DNA of 64,000 bases from Burkholderiaceae bacterium (lineage in GTDB: Bacteria > Pseudomonadota > Gammaproteobacteria > Burkholderiales > Burkholderiaceae_C). How positions within the stretch are numbered: position 1 is the stretch's first letter; every line of letters begins with the position of its first letter. The DNA is taken from NCBI GenBank assembly GCA_919902775.1, contig CAKKRJ010000002.1, positions 382,245 to 446,244 on the forward strand, in the 5' to 3' direction. The notes under the pieces are model-generated. The model was given only the letters and a program-made list of their open reading frames with translations. It did not search any database and was not told the origin of the DNA. This document shows positions 40,686 through 49,438 of the stretch, one piece after another. Both the position numbers and the translations under genes were made by a program.

Positions 40686-41153
40686 ATGAAAGTCAGCGAC
40701 ATCCTCCGCGTCAAGGGCGGCACCCTGTTCACCGTGCAGTCCGACGAACCCTTGTCCCGTGCCATGAACGACATGGCTGAAAAAGACATCGGCTCGCTGG
40801 TGGTCATGGCCAAAGGTGCGCTGGCAGGCGTGCTCACTTTCCGTGAAGTGATCCAGCAAATCGTCAAGAACGGCGGCCAGGTGGGCGCGACCTTGGTGCG
40901 CGAAGCCATGGATGCGCAGCCGCTGACCTGCACGGGTGAGACCGACATCGACGATGTGCGCCGCATGATGCTGGAGCACCACGCGCGCTACATGCCCGTC
41001 ATGGACGGTGCCATGCTGATGGGCGTGATCAGCTTCTACGACGTGGCCAAAGCCGTGGTGGACGGCCAGAACTTTGAAAACAAGATGCTCAAGGCCTATA
41101 TCCGCGACTGGCCTGCGGGTTCGGCCCCTGAGGCCGAAGACGTCAAGCTTTGA
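40686..41153 (+). CDS. Tandem CBS-domain protein
   Basis: A 155-residue protein consisting of two CBS repeats (about residues 8-62 and 75-130), e.g. MNDMAEKDIGSLVVM and LEHHARYMPVMDGAMLMGVISFYDVAK. Stand-alone CBS pairs usually bind adenine nucleotides and act as energy or redox sensors on other proteins. AAGGAG is well placed before the ATG. The partner protein cannot be inferred. Divergent from metY. Confidence 0.9.
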   Translation: MKVSDILRVKGGTLFTVQSDEPLSRAMNDMAEKDIGSLVVMAKGALAGVLTFREVIQQIVKNGGQVGATLVREAMDAQPLTCTGETDIDDVRRMMLEHHARYMPVMDGAMLMGVISFYDVAKAVVDGQNFENKMLKAYIRDWPAGSAPEAEDVKL

Positions 41154-41279
41154 ATCTGTCAGCAGCGGTACCTGGCGCGCGCTTTTGGTTGGCGCCACCA
41201 CTGGGTCGCGTGCCAAAAACCGTGCAAGTGCCCGCCGCCACAAGGATCACCCTGATCACCAATGCTTTCAGGGGCAAGG

Positions 41280-42266
41280 TCACTTGAATTGCGCCAGAAA
41301 CGCCAGTGTGCGACGGGTGGCATCCTCTGTTGTGTTCCGGTCATATCGGTAGATGACTTGTTTGCCCCACCCATTGGTAAAGCCGTAGCCATTGGATTCA
41401 GCCTGATCCCAAGCGTGCGTGACGCCTGGGTAAATGTGCCACTGCACGGCTTTGCCCGCCGCCTTGAGTTCTTCCAATTGTGGAAAGCACCGTTCAGATG
41501 GTGTTTCAAGATCGCCGTCGGCCATCAGCATGAGCAGGGGCTGGTCAATATCGTTGCGCAAAAAGGGTAAAACGAGCGCGGTAAGGCTGTTTTGATAGGC
41601 GCAACTGCCGTAATGCCCCACACTGGCCCGAAAGCGGTATTTGCTTTGGGTTTGCGCTGTATTGCTTGGACTTGAGACCCAAGCGGCAGCAAAACCGCCC
41701 ATGCTGTAGCCAACTTGGAAAATCCGGTCTTTGTTCACCCAGGGCACAGTCTGCAGGGCTTGAAGGGCATCCAATGTGTCCTTGAACACGGTCGGAGGTG
41801 TGACCACTTGCGCCCTGCAATTGGGCGTCATGCGCGGTTTGTAGCTCTCTACTGTCAGAACCGCATAGCCGGCATTTAAAAATTCTTTGATTCGATCGCG
41901 CGTGGACGCTTTGGTGCCCCCGCAGGTGGGAACCACCACGATGGTGGCCCATGTAGCCCCATCCGGTTTAAAGCCATCGGGCACCAGCAACTGGTTTTCT
42001 GGGTTCGTGAACAGCCCCAATTCCTTGGGCTCCAGCGACCATTTCAAGGCCGGGTTTCTGCTGTTTTCACGGTCAAAGTAACTCCAGAACTTGGCCTCAT
42101 TGGCATCGCGCACAGCCAGTGTTGGCGGGCTTTGCATTGGAGGCGCTTGTGCTGCAACCCCAAGGGGCAACAGCAAGGCGGTGTGAAGCCACAGGCGGCG
42201 GTATTTGCTGACAAAAGCGCCCAAGGGCCGCGATGGATTGGGGGTAGGGCTGATTCGATTTTTCAT
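41280..42266 (-). CDS. Secreted dienelactone hydrolase-like protein
   Basis: A 328-residue alpha/beta hydrolase of the dienelactone hydrolase type. The N-terminus MKNRISPTPNPSRPLGAFVS leads to a hydrophobic stretch (TALLLPLGVAAQA) that looks like a signal peptide with AQA cleavage, so it is likely exported. The nucleophile serine is in VGYSMGGFAAAW; the aspartate in MADGDLETP and the histidine in GVTHAWDQAE complete the triad. Its first 12 codons and leader are near-copies of those of the lipoprotein at 44492. Substrate unknown. Confidence 0.85.
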   Translation of the reverse strand: MKNRISPTPNPSRPLGAFVSKYRRLWLHTALLLPLGVAAQAPPMQSPPTLAVRDANEAKFWSYFDRENSRNPALKWSLEPKELGLFTNPENQLLVPDGFKPDGATWATIVVVPTCGGTKASTRDRIKEFLNAGYAVLTVESYKPRMTPNCRAQVVTPPTVFKDTLDALQALQTVPWVNKDRIFQVGYSMGGFAAAWVSSPSNTAQTQSKYRFRASVGHYGSCAYQNSLTALVLPFLRNDIDQPLLMLMADGDLETPSERCFPQLEELKAAGKAVQWHIYPGVTHAWDQAESNGYGFTNGWGKQVIYRYDRNTTEDATRRTLAFLAQFK

Positions 42267-42287
42267 GAAGTGCTCCCGGTGGTTGAA
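42256..42287 (-). repeat. Duplicated leader segment, copy 1
   Basis: This 32-base stretch, covering the ribosome binding site (GGGAG) and the first codons of the DLH-like gene, is identical to 44482-44513. Similarity continues weakly into the coding sequence. Confidence 0.9.
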
Positions 42288-42359
42288 CGTCCTGCCATCC
42301 AATCCCATGCCTGCTGCATTGGCAAGGCGATGGGGTTGGGTGCTTTGCTTGCATTCGAC

Positions 42360-44492
42360 TCAGTCAGATGTGGTTTTGCGCATGCTGTAGTGCAGCGCCA
42401 TTTGCATGCGTTTGCTGTCGCGTCCGGTCAATTGCAAAGCACCCCATCCGGTATTGATGAACTTGCCGGTGTTCACGCCGTTGGCTTTTTCGCAATGCGC
42501 ACCCGTACCGCTGCAGCGGATGGTCGCTTGGCGTGCCGTGGAGGACAGATCAGCGCCTTCGTCCCAAGCCGAGCTATAGACCTTGGCCGAGGTGGGTGCC
42601 CAGGCTCCGGTGGGCACATCCCAGCCGTCGATGGTCAAAGATTCAGCGGTGTTACCAATGGGTATAACGCCTTGTGCATTCGTGGCCGAGGTCAGTGCGT
42701 TGAGTGCGGGGACTTTCAGTGCAGGCCATGCCATGGCTTGGAGTTCGGTCAGCGTGGGGGCTCGGTTGATGGTGCGGCGGTATTGGCGGAACACCGGACT
42801 GAGTGAATTGGCCGCTGCAAATGCCGGAGTCAGTGTGATTTCAAACGTCCAGTTGCCTTGCTGCGGAATGGCCGCGATCTTGTCATCGGTCCAGTCTGCC
42901 GGGGTGGCCCAGAACTCGTTGGTGAACCGGGCGCTGGGGTGGCCGCTGGTGGCTGCATTCAAAAAGGCGCCGTTGAGGCGGATGGTGGCCCCTTTGGTGA
43001 TGGTGCCGTTTTTGACCAGGCTCAGATAGTCGAGTTGGTTGCTGGGATGGGGCTTGAAGGTGAAGATTTTTCTGCTGGGTGAGGTGACCACCACCTGCTC
43101 ATAAATGGACACTTTGTCCGTGTTGGCATCGTTGGGGTCGTTCCAGCGGCGTTCGCTGATGCCGATGTGGTAGCCGGTGGACAGATAAGCGTAGTTGGCC
43201 ACGGCAGGCATGTCCTGGCGGCGGGCTTGGGCGCTGATGTTCAGGTCGTGATTGGATTGGTTGCCGATCAGTTTGAGCACGCCGTTTTGGGTCCGTGCAT
43301 GGTATTCGCTCACATCGCTTTGCCCCAGGTTGCTGCCAGCAGCCGGGTCGGTCACCGTCCAGCGGGCGGTGAACACCACGTCACCGTTCATTGGCAGGGT
43401 GGTCACCGTGGTGTTGCTGTTTTTGACGGTGTAGCGGTATTCCGGCAAGTCGTGCTTCAAGCCCTTCACGGTGCCAAAAATGCCTTTGAATGCGCCGGTA
43501 AAACGACCGCTACCTGTTGGTAAGGCGGCCCCTTTTTGGCTGACCACGGTGTTGTTGTGCACATATTTGGTCGGGTCGTTGTCTACAAACAAGCCTTTGC
43601 AGACCTCGCCCGTGATGTGTGATGCCAAGGTGGCCCCATCGGATCGGCGGTCGGTGGGGTTGGTGCCAAAGCAGCTTTCCATGCGGGTCAGCAGGTTTTG
43701 AATCAACACACTCATGCCGTCTGCAGGCAAGGCTTGGGCATTGACGTCCGTGAAATTGGCACTGGCCACAGGGGCAACGCCAGGTGCCAGGGTGATTTTG
43801 GCGGCGCTGTTGTCGCCGTCTGCCGCAGTGTCCGAGCCACTGGCCTTGAGTTCAATGGTCACGGTGGCCGTTCCATTGCTGCGAACAATGTTGGGTTTGC
43901 CCAGAACATCCAGGACTTTGTCCAGGCCCGTGCTGTCGGTCTTGAATGCCATCGTCATGGGGTCGGCATTGGCGTCGACACCTGCCGCGTCCAACAGGGG
44001 TTTCAGGGCGGTTTTGACTTCGCTGCTGGCTAGTGTGATTTGGTCTGCCGTCAGGCTGGATGATGACAGTGTCACCGGATCGCCATTGCTGGCCAGGCGG
44101 GCCGCGACCAAGGTGGTAATGGGCGAGACATTGACGGTGGTGGATTGTGCCGAGTTGACCACGCTGACCTCGGGTTCGCTCTGGCCCTCTTGCGTGGCGA
44201 TGAGTACAAAGATGCCCTTGGCGGCCGCTTTGAGTTGGATCGAAAAGCTGCCATCAGCGCCCACGGTGCAGGGTGCGCAAGATTGCACTTCGCTGCCCGT
44301 GCTGTCCTTGACCACCACTGTGGCACCTGCCATGGGGGCGCCTGTGGCCGCAGTGCCGCTGAGGGTGATGGTGCTGTCTGCGCTGCTGCTGCCACCGCCA
44401 CAAGCGGTCACGAGGGCCGCAATGGCCAGCGTGCTGGCAGACGCGGCAAAGGGCCACGATGGATGTTGGCTGGGGTTGATCCGATTTTTCAT
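42360..44492 (-). CDS. Large lipoprotein with an Ig-like/carboxypeptidase-regulatory N-terminal domain
   Basis: A 710-residue predicted lipoprotein. The signal peptide ends in LVTAC with Cys31 followed by GGGSSSAD. Residues 40-115 look like a carboxypeptidase-regulatory or Ig-like repeat (SGTAATGAPMAGATVVVKDS, GADGSFSIQLKA). The rest contains no motif I recognise. Pairs of cysteines such as CAPC and CSGTGAHC suggest disulfides outside the cytoplasm. Likely anchored in the outer membrane. It lies between a PhoD-like phosphatase and a secreted hydrolase, all on one strand. A binding or structural role is possible, but no function is assigned. Confidence 0.8.
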   Translation of the reverse strand: MKNRINPSQHPSWPFAASASTLAIAALVTACGGGSSSADSTITLSGTAATGAPMAGATVVVKDSTGSEVQSCAPCTVGADGSFSIQLKAAAKGIFVLIATQEGQSEPEVSVVNSAQSTTVNVSPITTLVAARLASNGDPVTLSSSSLTADQITLASSEVKTALKPLLDAAGVDANADPMTMAFKTDSTGLDKVLDVLGKPNIVRSNGTATVTIELKASGSDTAADGDNSAAKITLAPGVAPVASANFTDVNAQALPADGMSVLIQNLLTRMESCFGTNPTDRRSDGATLASHITGEVCKGLFVDNDPTKYVHNNTVVSQKGAALPTGSGRFTGAFKGIFGTVKGLKHDLPEYRYTVKNSNTTVTTLPMNGDVVFTARWTVTDPAAGSNLGQSDVSEYHARTQNGVLKLIGNQSNHDLNISAQARRQDMPAVANYAYLSTGYHIGISERRWNDPNDANTDKVSIYEQVVVTSPSRKIFTFKPHPSNQLDYLSLVKNGTITKGATIRLNGAFLNAATSGHPSARFTNEFWATPADWTDDKIAAIPQQGNWTFEITLTPAFAAANSLSPVFRQYRRTINRAPTLTELQAMAWPALKVPALNALTSATNAQGVIPIGNTAESLTIDGWDVPTGAWAPTSAKVYSSAWDEGADLSSTARQATIRCSGTGAHCEKANGVNTGKFINTGWGALQLTGRDSKRMQMALHYSMRKTTSD

Positions 44493-44513
44493 GAAGTGCT
44501 CCCGGTGGTTGAA
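44482..44513 (-). repeat. Duplicated leader segment, copy 2
   Basis: Identical over 32 bases to 42256-42287, again spanning the ribosome binding site and start codon, here of the 710-residue lipoprotein gene. Confidence 0.9.
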
Positions 44514-44566
44514 GAAAGTTGCAAAGAATGAAATGCGTTGCTTGATGACGTGGCGGTTGATCTGCG

Positions 44567-45586
44567 CTACCAGTTTTTGATTGAAATTGGTGCGTGAGGC
44601 GATGGGGTTTCACGGCCATGGTCAAACAGGCTGATGCCGATCGCGTCATCGCTGACGTTCAGCACACCAAACTTCTGGCTGTAATTGAGCCAACTGTTGC
44701 CTGGGTCGTTGTCGCTCCAGTGGAACGGACTGAAATTGATGGCCGCACCCGAGGCGGTGACTTCATAGAATTTTTTGCCGGTTGCTGTCGTGATGGGCTC
44801 GGGTGTTGCATTGCGATGGATGTCGCCACTGAGCAAAAGGATGCGGTATTCACTGGCCAATTGGAGCAACCAGTCGTGTTCATCTTGACAGTCGAGCCAA
44901 CCACTGCGGCCATGCCGTTGAAAGGTGGAACCGCTGGCCACGAGGTGCACCGCATGGGGCGCGTTGTGGATTTCGCTTTCGATCTTTTGGCGTTGCGCCG
45001 ACCCCAGCAATTGCGTTTTGGTGCGCCATGAACGCCCGTCTGTCAGGTGCAAATGCAGTTGGTCTGACAGTTTGATGTGGTCATAGCCGGGCATCAGGCT
45101 GTCATAGGCGCCCAGATTGGGTGGGGTCACGTAGTTTTGCTGCACGGCGGCATCGCTGACGGATGCAGGGAACGCTTCCTTGTTCAAGGCAGCTCGCCAG
45201 CACTGCAGCAAGTTGCCCGACAGTACGGCTTGGTTCATGTGCAGTTTGGTGCGGGCATTTTTTCCGTTGGCATCGTTCCATAAAAAATCGTGGTCGTCCC
45301 AGATGGCATAGGTGCGCAGATGGGGTCGTGTGATCAAGTTGCTGAATTCTGGAACGGCCAATTGCTTTTGGTACAGCGCGTGCAAATGGGTGGCGAATGC
45401 ATGGTCTGCATAGCCAGCTTCTTGGGGGTGACTGTGCTCATTTCCATCGGGGTGAGGAGGGCAGTCGATGTAGACGGAATCGCCCAACAAGACCAGCACG
45501 TCCGGCTCTTGTTTGGCGATGGTGTTCCAGACGGGTTGACTCTTGTATGAGTTGGGCGACATGCACGATGTGAATGCGATTTTCAT
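44567..45586 (-). CDS. PhoD-like metallophosphatase
   Basis: A 339-residue PhoD-type metallophosphatase. It begins MKIAFTSCMSPNSY, has LVLLGDSVYID (metal-binding aspartate), the family's WDDHDFLWND and SGDIHRN near the C-terminus. No signal peptide or Tat motif is visible, unlike secreted PhoD, so it may act in the cytosol. A strong AAGGAG is seven bases ahead of the ATG. The next minus-strand gene, the large lipoprotein, is 74 bases downstream. Could act on phosphodiesters or phosphonates. Confidence 0.88.
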   Translation of the reverse strand: MKIAFTSCMSPNSYKSQPVWNTIAKQEPDVLVLLGDSVYIDCPPHPDGNEHSHPQEAGYADHAFATHLHALYQKQLAVPEFSNLITRPHLRTYAIWDDHDFLWNDANGKNARTKLHMNQAVLSGNLLQCWRAALNKEAFPASVSDAAVQQNYVTPPNLGAYDSLMPGYDHIKLSDQLHLHLTDGRSWRTKTQLLGSAQRQKIESEIHNAPHAVHLVASGSTFQRHGRSGWLDCQDEHDWLLQLASEYRILLLSGDIHRNATPEPITTATGKKFYEVTASGAAINFSPFHWSDNDPGNSWLNYSQKFGVLNVSDDAIGISLFDHGRETPSPHAPISIKNW

Positions 45587-45644
45587 GGTCGGATCTCCTT
45601 GCCTGGTGGCCGGTGTTGAACGGAATTGCCAACGCCGGGCTGAC

Positions 45645-45650
45645 TATAAT
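45645..45650 (+). promoter_or_regulatory. Candidate -10 element, response regulator side
   Basis: TATAAT in the A/T-rich gap between the PhoD-like gene and the response regulator, 108 bases upstream of the regulator ATG. No convincing -35 hexamer at the usual distance. Confidence 0.3.
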
Positions 45651-45757
45651 TTGAGCAAATAAAGATTCATATCCCATAAACGAGTGGTTGTTAAGAATTC
45701 AAAATTTTTTATGCTTGCAGGTTGTGCCGAGGTGTTGAACTGTGGAGCGATCTCAAA

Positions 45758-46456
45758 ATGAAAACTGTCTTGGTTTGGATCGTGGAAGATGACCCGCAGG
45801 TGCGGATGTACCTGGCTGAGCAGGTGCAAGCGCATCCCTTGCTGAGCTTGGTGGCGATGCATGAAACCAAACAAGAGGCCGTGGCCTGGTTGTCTGCGCA
45901 GTCAGTGGCCGTGGATGCTTTGTTGTGTGATCTGGGTCTGCCCGACGGTTCGGGCCAAGAAGTGATCTCTGCGGCCGTACAAAAGTGGCCTCACTGCGAC
46001 GCGATGGTCATCTCCATGTTTGGCGATGACATGAGCGTGCTGTCCAGCATCGATGCTGGAGCAGTTGGCTACATTCACAAAGATGCGCCTTGGGGCGATG
46101 TGGCGCAGTCGATTCTGGACATGAAAGCCGGTGCCGCCCCCATGTCACCCATGATTGCACGCGGTGTACTGGCCCGATTGAGAAGGTTGGCCGGACCGGC
46201 CCACGCCTCACCCATGGATGCAGTCAAGACCCATGCATTCGAGTTGATGTCGATGGGTTTCAAGCTGAGCCACAAAGAGGGGGAAATACTCGAGCTGATC
46301 TCCAGAGGCTTTTCCTATGCGGAGATCGCGGGGCTTCAAAAGATCAGCATTTACACGGTCCAAAGTCACATCAAAAATCTTTACCGCAAGATGGCCGTTC
46401 ATTCACGCAGCGAAGCGGTTTTTGAGGCCCAAAAACTGGGTTTGCTGCGTGTCTGA
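45758..46456 (+). CDS. NarL/FixJ-family response regulator
   Basis: A 232-residue two-component regulator. The receiver domain (1-120) has the acidic pair at Glu10-Asp12, the phospho-acceptor Asp58 in LLCDLGLPDG and the conserved lysine in YIHKDAPW. The C-terminal LuxR-type helix-turn-helix is at about residues 165-225 (LSHKEGEILELISRGFSYAE and KISIYTVQSHIKNLYRKM). It is immediately followed, with overlap or near-overlap, by a histidine kinase, so the two form a pair. Divergent from the PhoD-like gene, a possible target. Confidence 0.93.
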   Translation: MKTVLVWIVEDDPQVRMYLAEQVQAHPLLSLVAMHETKQEAVAWLSAQSVAVDALLCDLGLPDGSGQEVISAAVQKWPHCDAMVISMFGDDMSVLSSIDAGAVGYIHKDAPWGDVAQSILDMKAGAAPMSPMIARGVLARLRRLAGPAHASPMDAVKTHAFELMSMGFKLSHKEGEILELISRGFSYAEIAGLQKISIYTVQSHIKNLYRKMAVHSRSEAVFEAQKLGLLRV

Positions 46457-46460
46457 ATGG

Positions 46461-48293
46461 ATGCGCTCATGGGCTCGCTCATGGGCTTTTTTGCTGGTGC
46501 TTTGGCTGGGGTTTTGTAGCGGGACGCAGGCCAGGACGCTGGAGATTTCTCAGGCGCAGATGCAGCTTGAGACCCTGGGTGAAGCACAGGAAAAACAGGT
46601 TCAATTGCCCTATTTCTGGGACCACCATTACCCTGGTTATGCGGGGACCGCCAAATTCTCATTGCGATGGGCACTGGCCGATGTGCCTGCTGAAGAAGGC
46701 GTGGCGATTTATTTGCCGAGGGTCGGAAACCGCTTTGAGTTATCGGTCAATGGTCACGTCTTGTTGACCCATCTGTCCACCGAAGCCATGCGGGTCAGTC
46801 AGAAGCAAGCCGATTTCAGTAAACGACCGCATTGGGTGGCTGTTCCAGAGGCCGTGTTGAAGGCTGAAAACGTCTTGCACCTGCGTGTGGAGTCGGACGT
46901 TTTGCGCAAAGGGGGTTTGAACCCCGTGGTGGTGGGATCAGCGCAAGAGCTTTATGAGCGTTACGAGCGCGATTACCGGTGGCAAGTGGGTTGGGCATTG
47001 GTGATGGTGGCCTTCAATTGGACCGTCGCCGGTTTCAGTCTGATTTTGTGGTCCACAGAAAGCGAGGTGAGGCCGCGTGAACCCTTGTACCTCATCGCCG
47101 CTTTGACCGAGTTTTTTTGGAGCATCCGCATGTTGGATGTGGTGCTGATCACGCCCCCTTGGCCGTGGCCCTGGTGGAGTTTCCTTGTTTATGCGGCATA
47201 CATTTTCTGGATTTATGGGGCGCTCATGTTTGTGCACCTCATTGTCGATATCCAAGGACAACGCATTCAACGAACAAGCTTCGTTGTCATGTTGATCGGT
47301 GTTGCGACGGCAGCCATGGAGGCATTTGCAGGCATAGACATGCCGAGGGTCATCTGGTTGGGCTGTGTGGCTGTGAGCTTGTTGGTGTATGGGGTTTGGT
47401 TCTGTCACCGTGCTTTGCGGCAACCCAATGCTGAACGTGTCTTGATTGCCCTGGCTGTCATTGTGAATGTGGTGCTGGGGGTGCATGACTGGTGGTTTGT
47501 GCGTGTTTTGGGCGGGGTGAATGGGCACACGAATTGGATGCCTTACAGCGTGGTGCTTTTCGGCTGGAGCCTGGTGTTTGTGGTGATTTCCAGATTCAGG
47601 CAAAGCATGCTCAGAGAGCGGGCTGCGACGAGCCAGTTTGAATTCCGGGTCAAGGAAAAAGAAATGGTCTTGCGTCAGGACTATGAAGATCAAAAACTTC
47701 ACCTGGCAGAAAACGAACGGCTCACCGAACGCCAGCGGGTGCTGCGCGACATGCACGACGGGGTCGGGGCACATTTGAGTGCGGCCATTCGGCAGATTGA
47801 ACGGGGCAGCATCAAGCCAGCAGACCTGACATGGACGCTGCACGACTGTCTGGACTTGCTCAAGTTGACCGTGGACGGCATGAATTGTGAAATGGGCGAT
47901 GTGGTGGGTTTGTTGGCCAACATCCGCTACCGACTGGATGCGCGCATGCGCGCCGCAGGATTGCAACTGGTGTGGCGCATCGATGCCGAGGTTCAGAAAA
48001 TCAACTGGATGACGATGCAAAACATGCAGAATTTGCGTTTCATGATTTTTGGGATTTTTTCCAACATCCTGCAGCACGCCGATGCCACGCAATTGGAGGT
48101 GTCGTTGCACCTGGATGGGCCCCTGTGTGTGTTTGATTTTTCGGACAACGGTGTGGGCTTCAACGTGGACCAAACCTCGTTTCGGGGTTTGCGCTTCCTG
48201 CACGAGCGTGCCCAGCTGCTGGGTGGGGTGCTGCAGATCCAAAGTCAGACGGGCCAGACCCGTGTCACCTTGCGGCTGCCTCTGAAAAAATGA
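46461..48293 (+). CDS. 7TM sensor histidine kinase (7TMR-DISM type)
   Basis: A 610-residue sensor kinase. After a signal-like segment comes a periplasmic beta-sandwich domain (about residues 25-165), then seven transmembrane segments (170-380), a coiled-coil, a HisKA_3-type dimerisation helix with His432 in LRDMHDGVGAHLSAA, and a HATPase domain with NILQHADAT, DNGVGFN and LLGGVLQIQS. This is the 7TMR-DISM arrangement. The ATG at 46461 is preferred; a GTG at 46449 overlapping the regulator stop is possible. Partner is the regulator at 45758. Confidence 0.9.
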   Translation: MRSWARSWAFLLVLWLGFCSGTQARTLEISQAQMQLETLGEAQEKQVQLPYFWDHHYPGYAGTAKFSLRWALADVPAEEGVAIYLPRVGNRFELSVNGHVLLTHLSTEAMRVSQKQADFSKRPHWVAVPEAVLKAENVLHLRVESDVLRKGGLNPVVVGSAQELYERYERDYRWQVGWALVMVAFNWTVAGFSLILWSTESEVRPREPLYLIAALTEFFWSIRMLDVVLITPPWPWPWWSFLVYAAYIFWIYGALMFVHLIVDIQGQRIQRTSFVVMLIGVATAAMEAFAGIDMPRVIWLGCVAVSLLVYGVWFCHRALRQPNAERVLIALAVIVNVVLGVHDWWFVRVLGGVNGHTNWMPYSVVLFGWSLVFVVISRFRQSMLRERAATSQFEFRVKEKEMVLRQDYEDQKLHLAENERLTERQRVLRDMHDGVGAHLSAAIRQIERGSIKPADLTWTLHDCLDLLKLTVDGMNCEMGDVVGLLANIRYRLDARMRAAGLQLVWRIDAEVQKINWMTMQNMQNLRFMIFGIFSNILQHADATQLEVSLHLDGPLCVFDFSDNGVGFNVDQTSFRGLRFLHERAQLLGGVLQIQSQTGQTRVTLRLPLKK

Positions 48294-48337
48294 GGCCCTT
48301 GCAATGAGGCTTGGCCGCTCTGGGATAATCCTCTCCC

Positions 48338-49435
48338 ATGAGCGGCAATACCTTTGGAAATCTTTTTTCGGTCACCAACTTTGGTGAATCCCACGGCCCG
48401 GCCATTGGCTGCGTGATCGATGGCTGCCCCCCGGGCATGCCCCTGAGCGAGGCAGACATCCAGCCCGATCTGGACCGCCGCCGTCCCGGCACCAGCCAAT
48501 TTGTGACCCAGCGCAACGAACCCGATGCGGTGCAAATCATCTCCGGGGTTTACCAGGGGCTGACGACCGGGACCCCAATTTGCTTGCTGATCCAGAACAC
48601 CGACCAGCGCAGCAAGGACTATGGCGACATCCTGCAGACCTTCCGTCCGGGCCATGCCGACTACACCTACTGGCGCAAGTACGGCCTGCGCGATCCGCGC
48701 GGCGGTGGGCGCTCTTCGGCCCGCCTGACGGCCCCCATGGTGGCGGCAGGTGCGGTGGCCAAGAAGTGGCTGAAGGAAAAATTTGGCACCACTTTTGTCG
48801 GCTGCATGACCCAGATCGGGGATGTCCCCGTGGGCTTCGAAAGCTGGGACCATGTGCCGAACAACCCGTTTTTTGCCCCGGTGGCCGATGTTTCGGCGCT
48901 GGAGGCCTACATGAATGCCTTGCGCAAGTCGGGTGATTCGTGCGGTGCCCGCCTGCGCGTGGTGGCCCGTGGCGTGCCTGTGGGGCTGGGCCAGCCGCTG
49001 TTTGACAAGATTGACGCCGACATCGCCTTTGCCATGATGGGCATCAACGCGGTCAAGGGGGTAGAGATTGGCGCGGGCTTTGGCTGCGTCACGCAAAAAG
49101 GCAGCACCGCAGGCGATGCGCTCACCCCGGAAGGCTTTGTGGGCAACAACGCCGGTGGCGTGCTGGGCGGCATCAGCACCGGGCAAGACATCGAGGTGTC
49201 GATTGCCGTGAAGCCCACCAGCTCGATCTTGATCGCCCGTGACTCGATCGATGCCAACGGCCAGCCCACCGAAGTCATCACCAAAGGCCGTCACGACCCG
49301 TGCGTGGGCATCCGTGCCACACCGATTGCCGAGGCCATGCTGGCCCTGGTGGTGATGGAACACGCTTTGCAGTACCGGGCCCAATGCGCTGACGTGCAGC
49401 ACACGCTGCCGCCCATCGCTCCTGCCAAGCCCTGA
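48338..49435 (+). CDS. aroC: Chorismate synthase
   Basis: Converts 5-enolpyruvylshikimate-3-phosphate to chorismate using reduced FMN, the last common step of aromatic amino acid synthesis. The 365-residue protein begins [20 protein letters not shown] and shows [25 protein letters not shown] and the C-terminal [18 protein letters not shown], with the active-site histidines. Normal length. A GATAAT hexamer is nine bases before the ATG. It is followed after three bases by an MFS gene, probably one operon. Confidence 0.97.
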   Translation: MSGNTFGNLFSVTNFGESHGPAIGCVIDGCPPGMPLSEADIQPDLDRRRPGTSQFVTQRNEPDAVQIISGVYQGLTTGTPICLLIQNTDQRSKDYGDILQTFRPGHADYTYWRKYGLRDPRGGGRSSARLTAPMVAAGAVAKKWLKEKFGTTFVGCMTQIGDVPVGFESWDHVPNNPFFAPVADVSALEAYMNALRKSGDSCGARLRVVARGVPVGLGQPLFDKIDADIAFAMMGINAVKGVEIGAGFGCVTQKGSTAGDALTPEGFVGNNAGGVLGGISTGQDIEVSIAVKPTSSILIARDSIDANGQPTEVITKGRHDPCVGIRATPIAEAMLALVVMEHALQYRAQCADVQHTLPPIAPAKP

Positions 49436-49438
49436 GGT

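Noticed and set aside
42256..44513. Insertion sequence ends
   Set aside because: The identical 32-mers are direct copies over start codons of two genes; no transposase or terminal inverted repeats are present.
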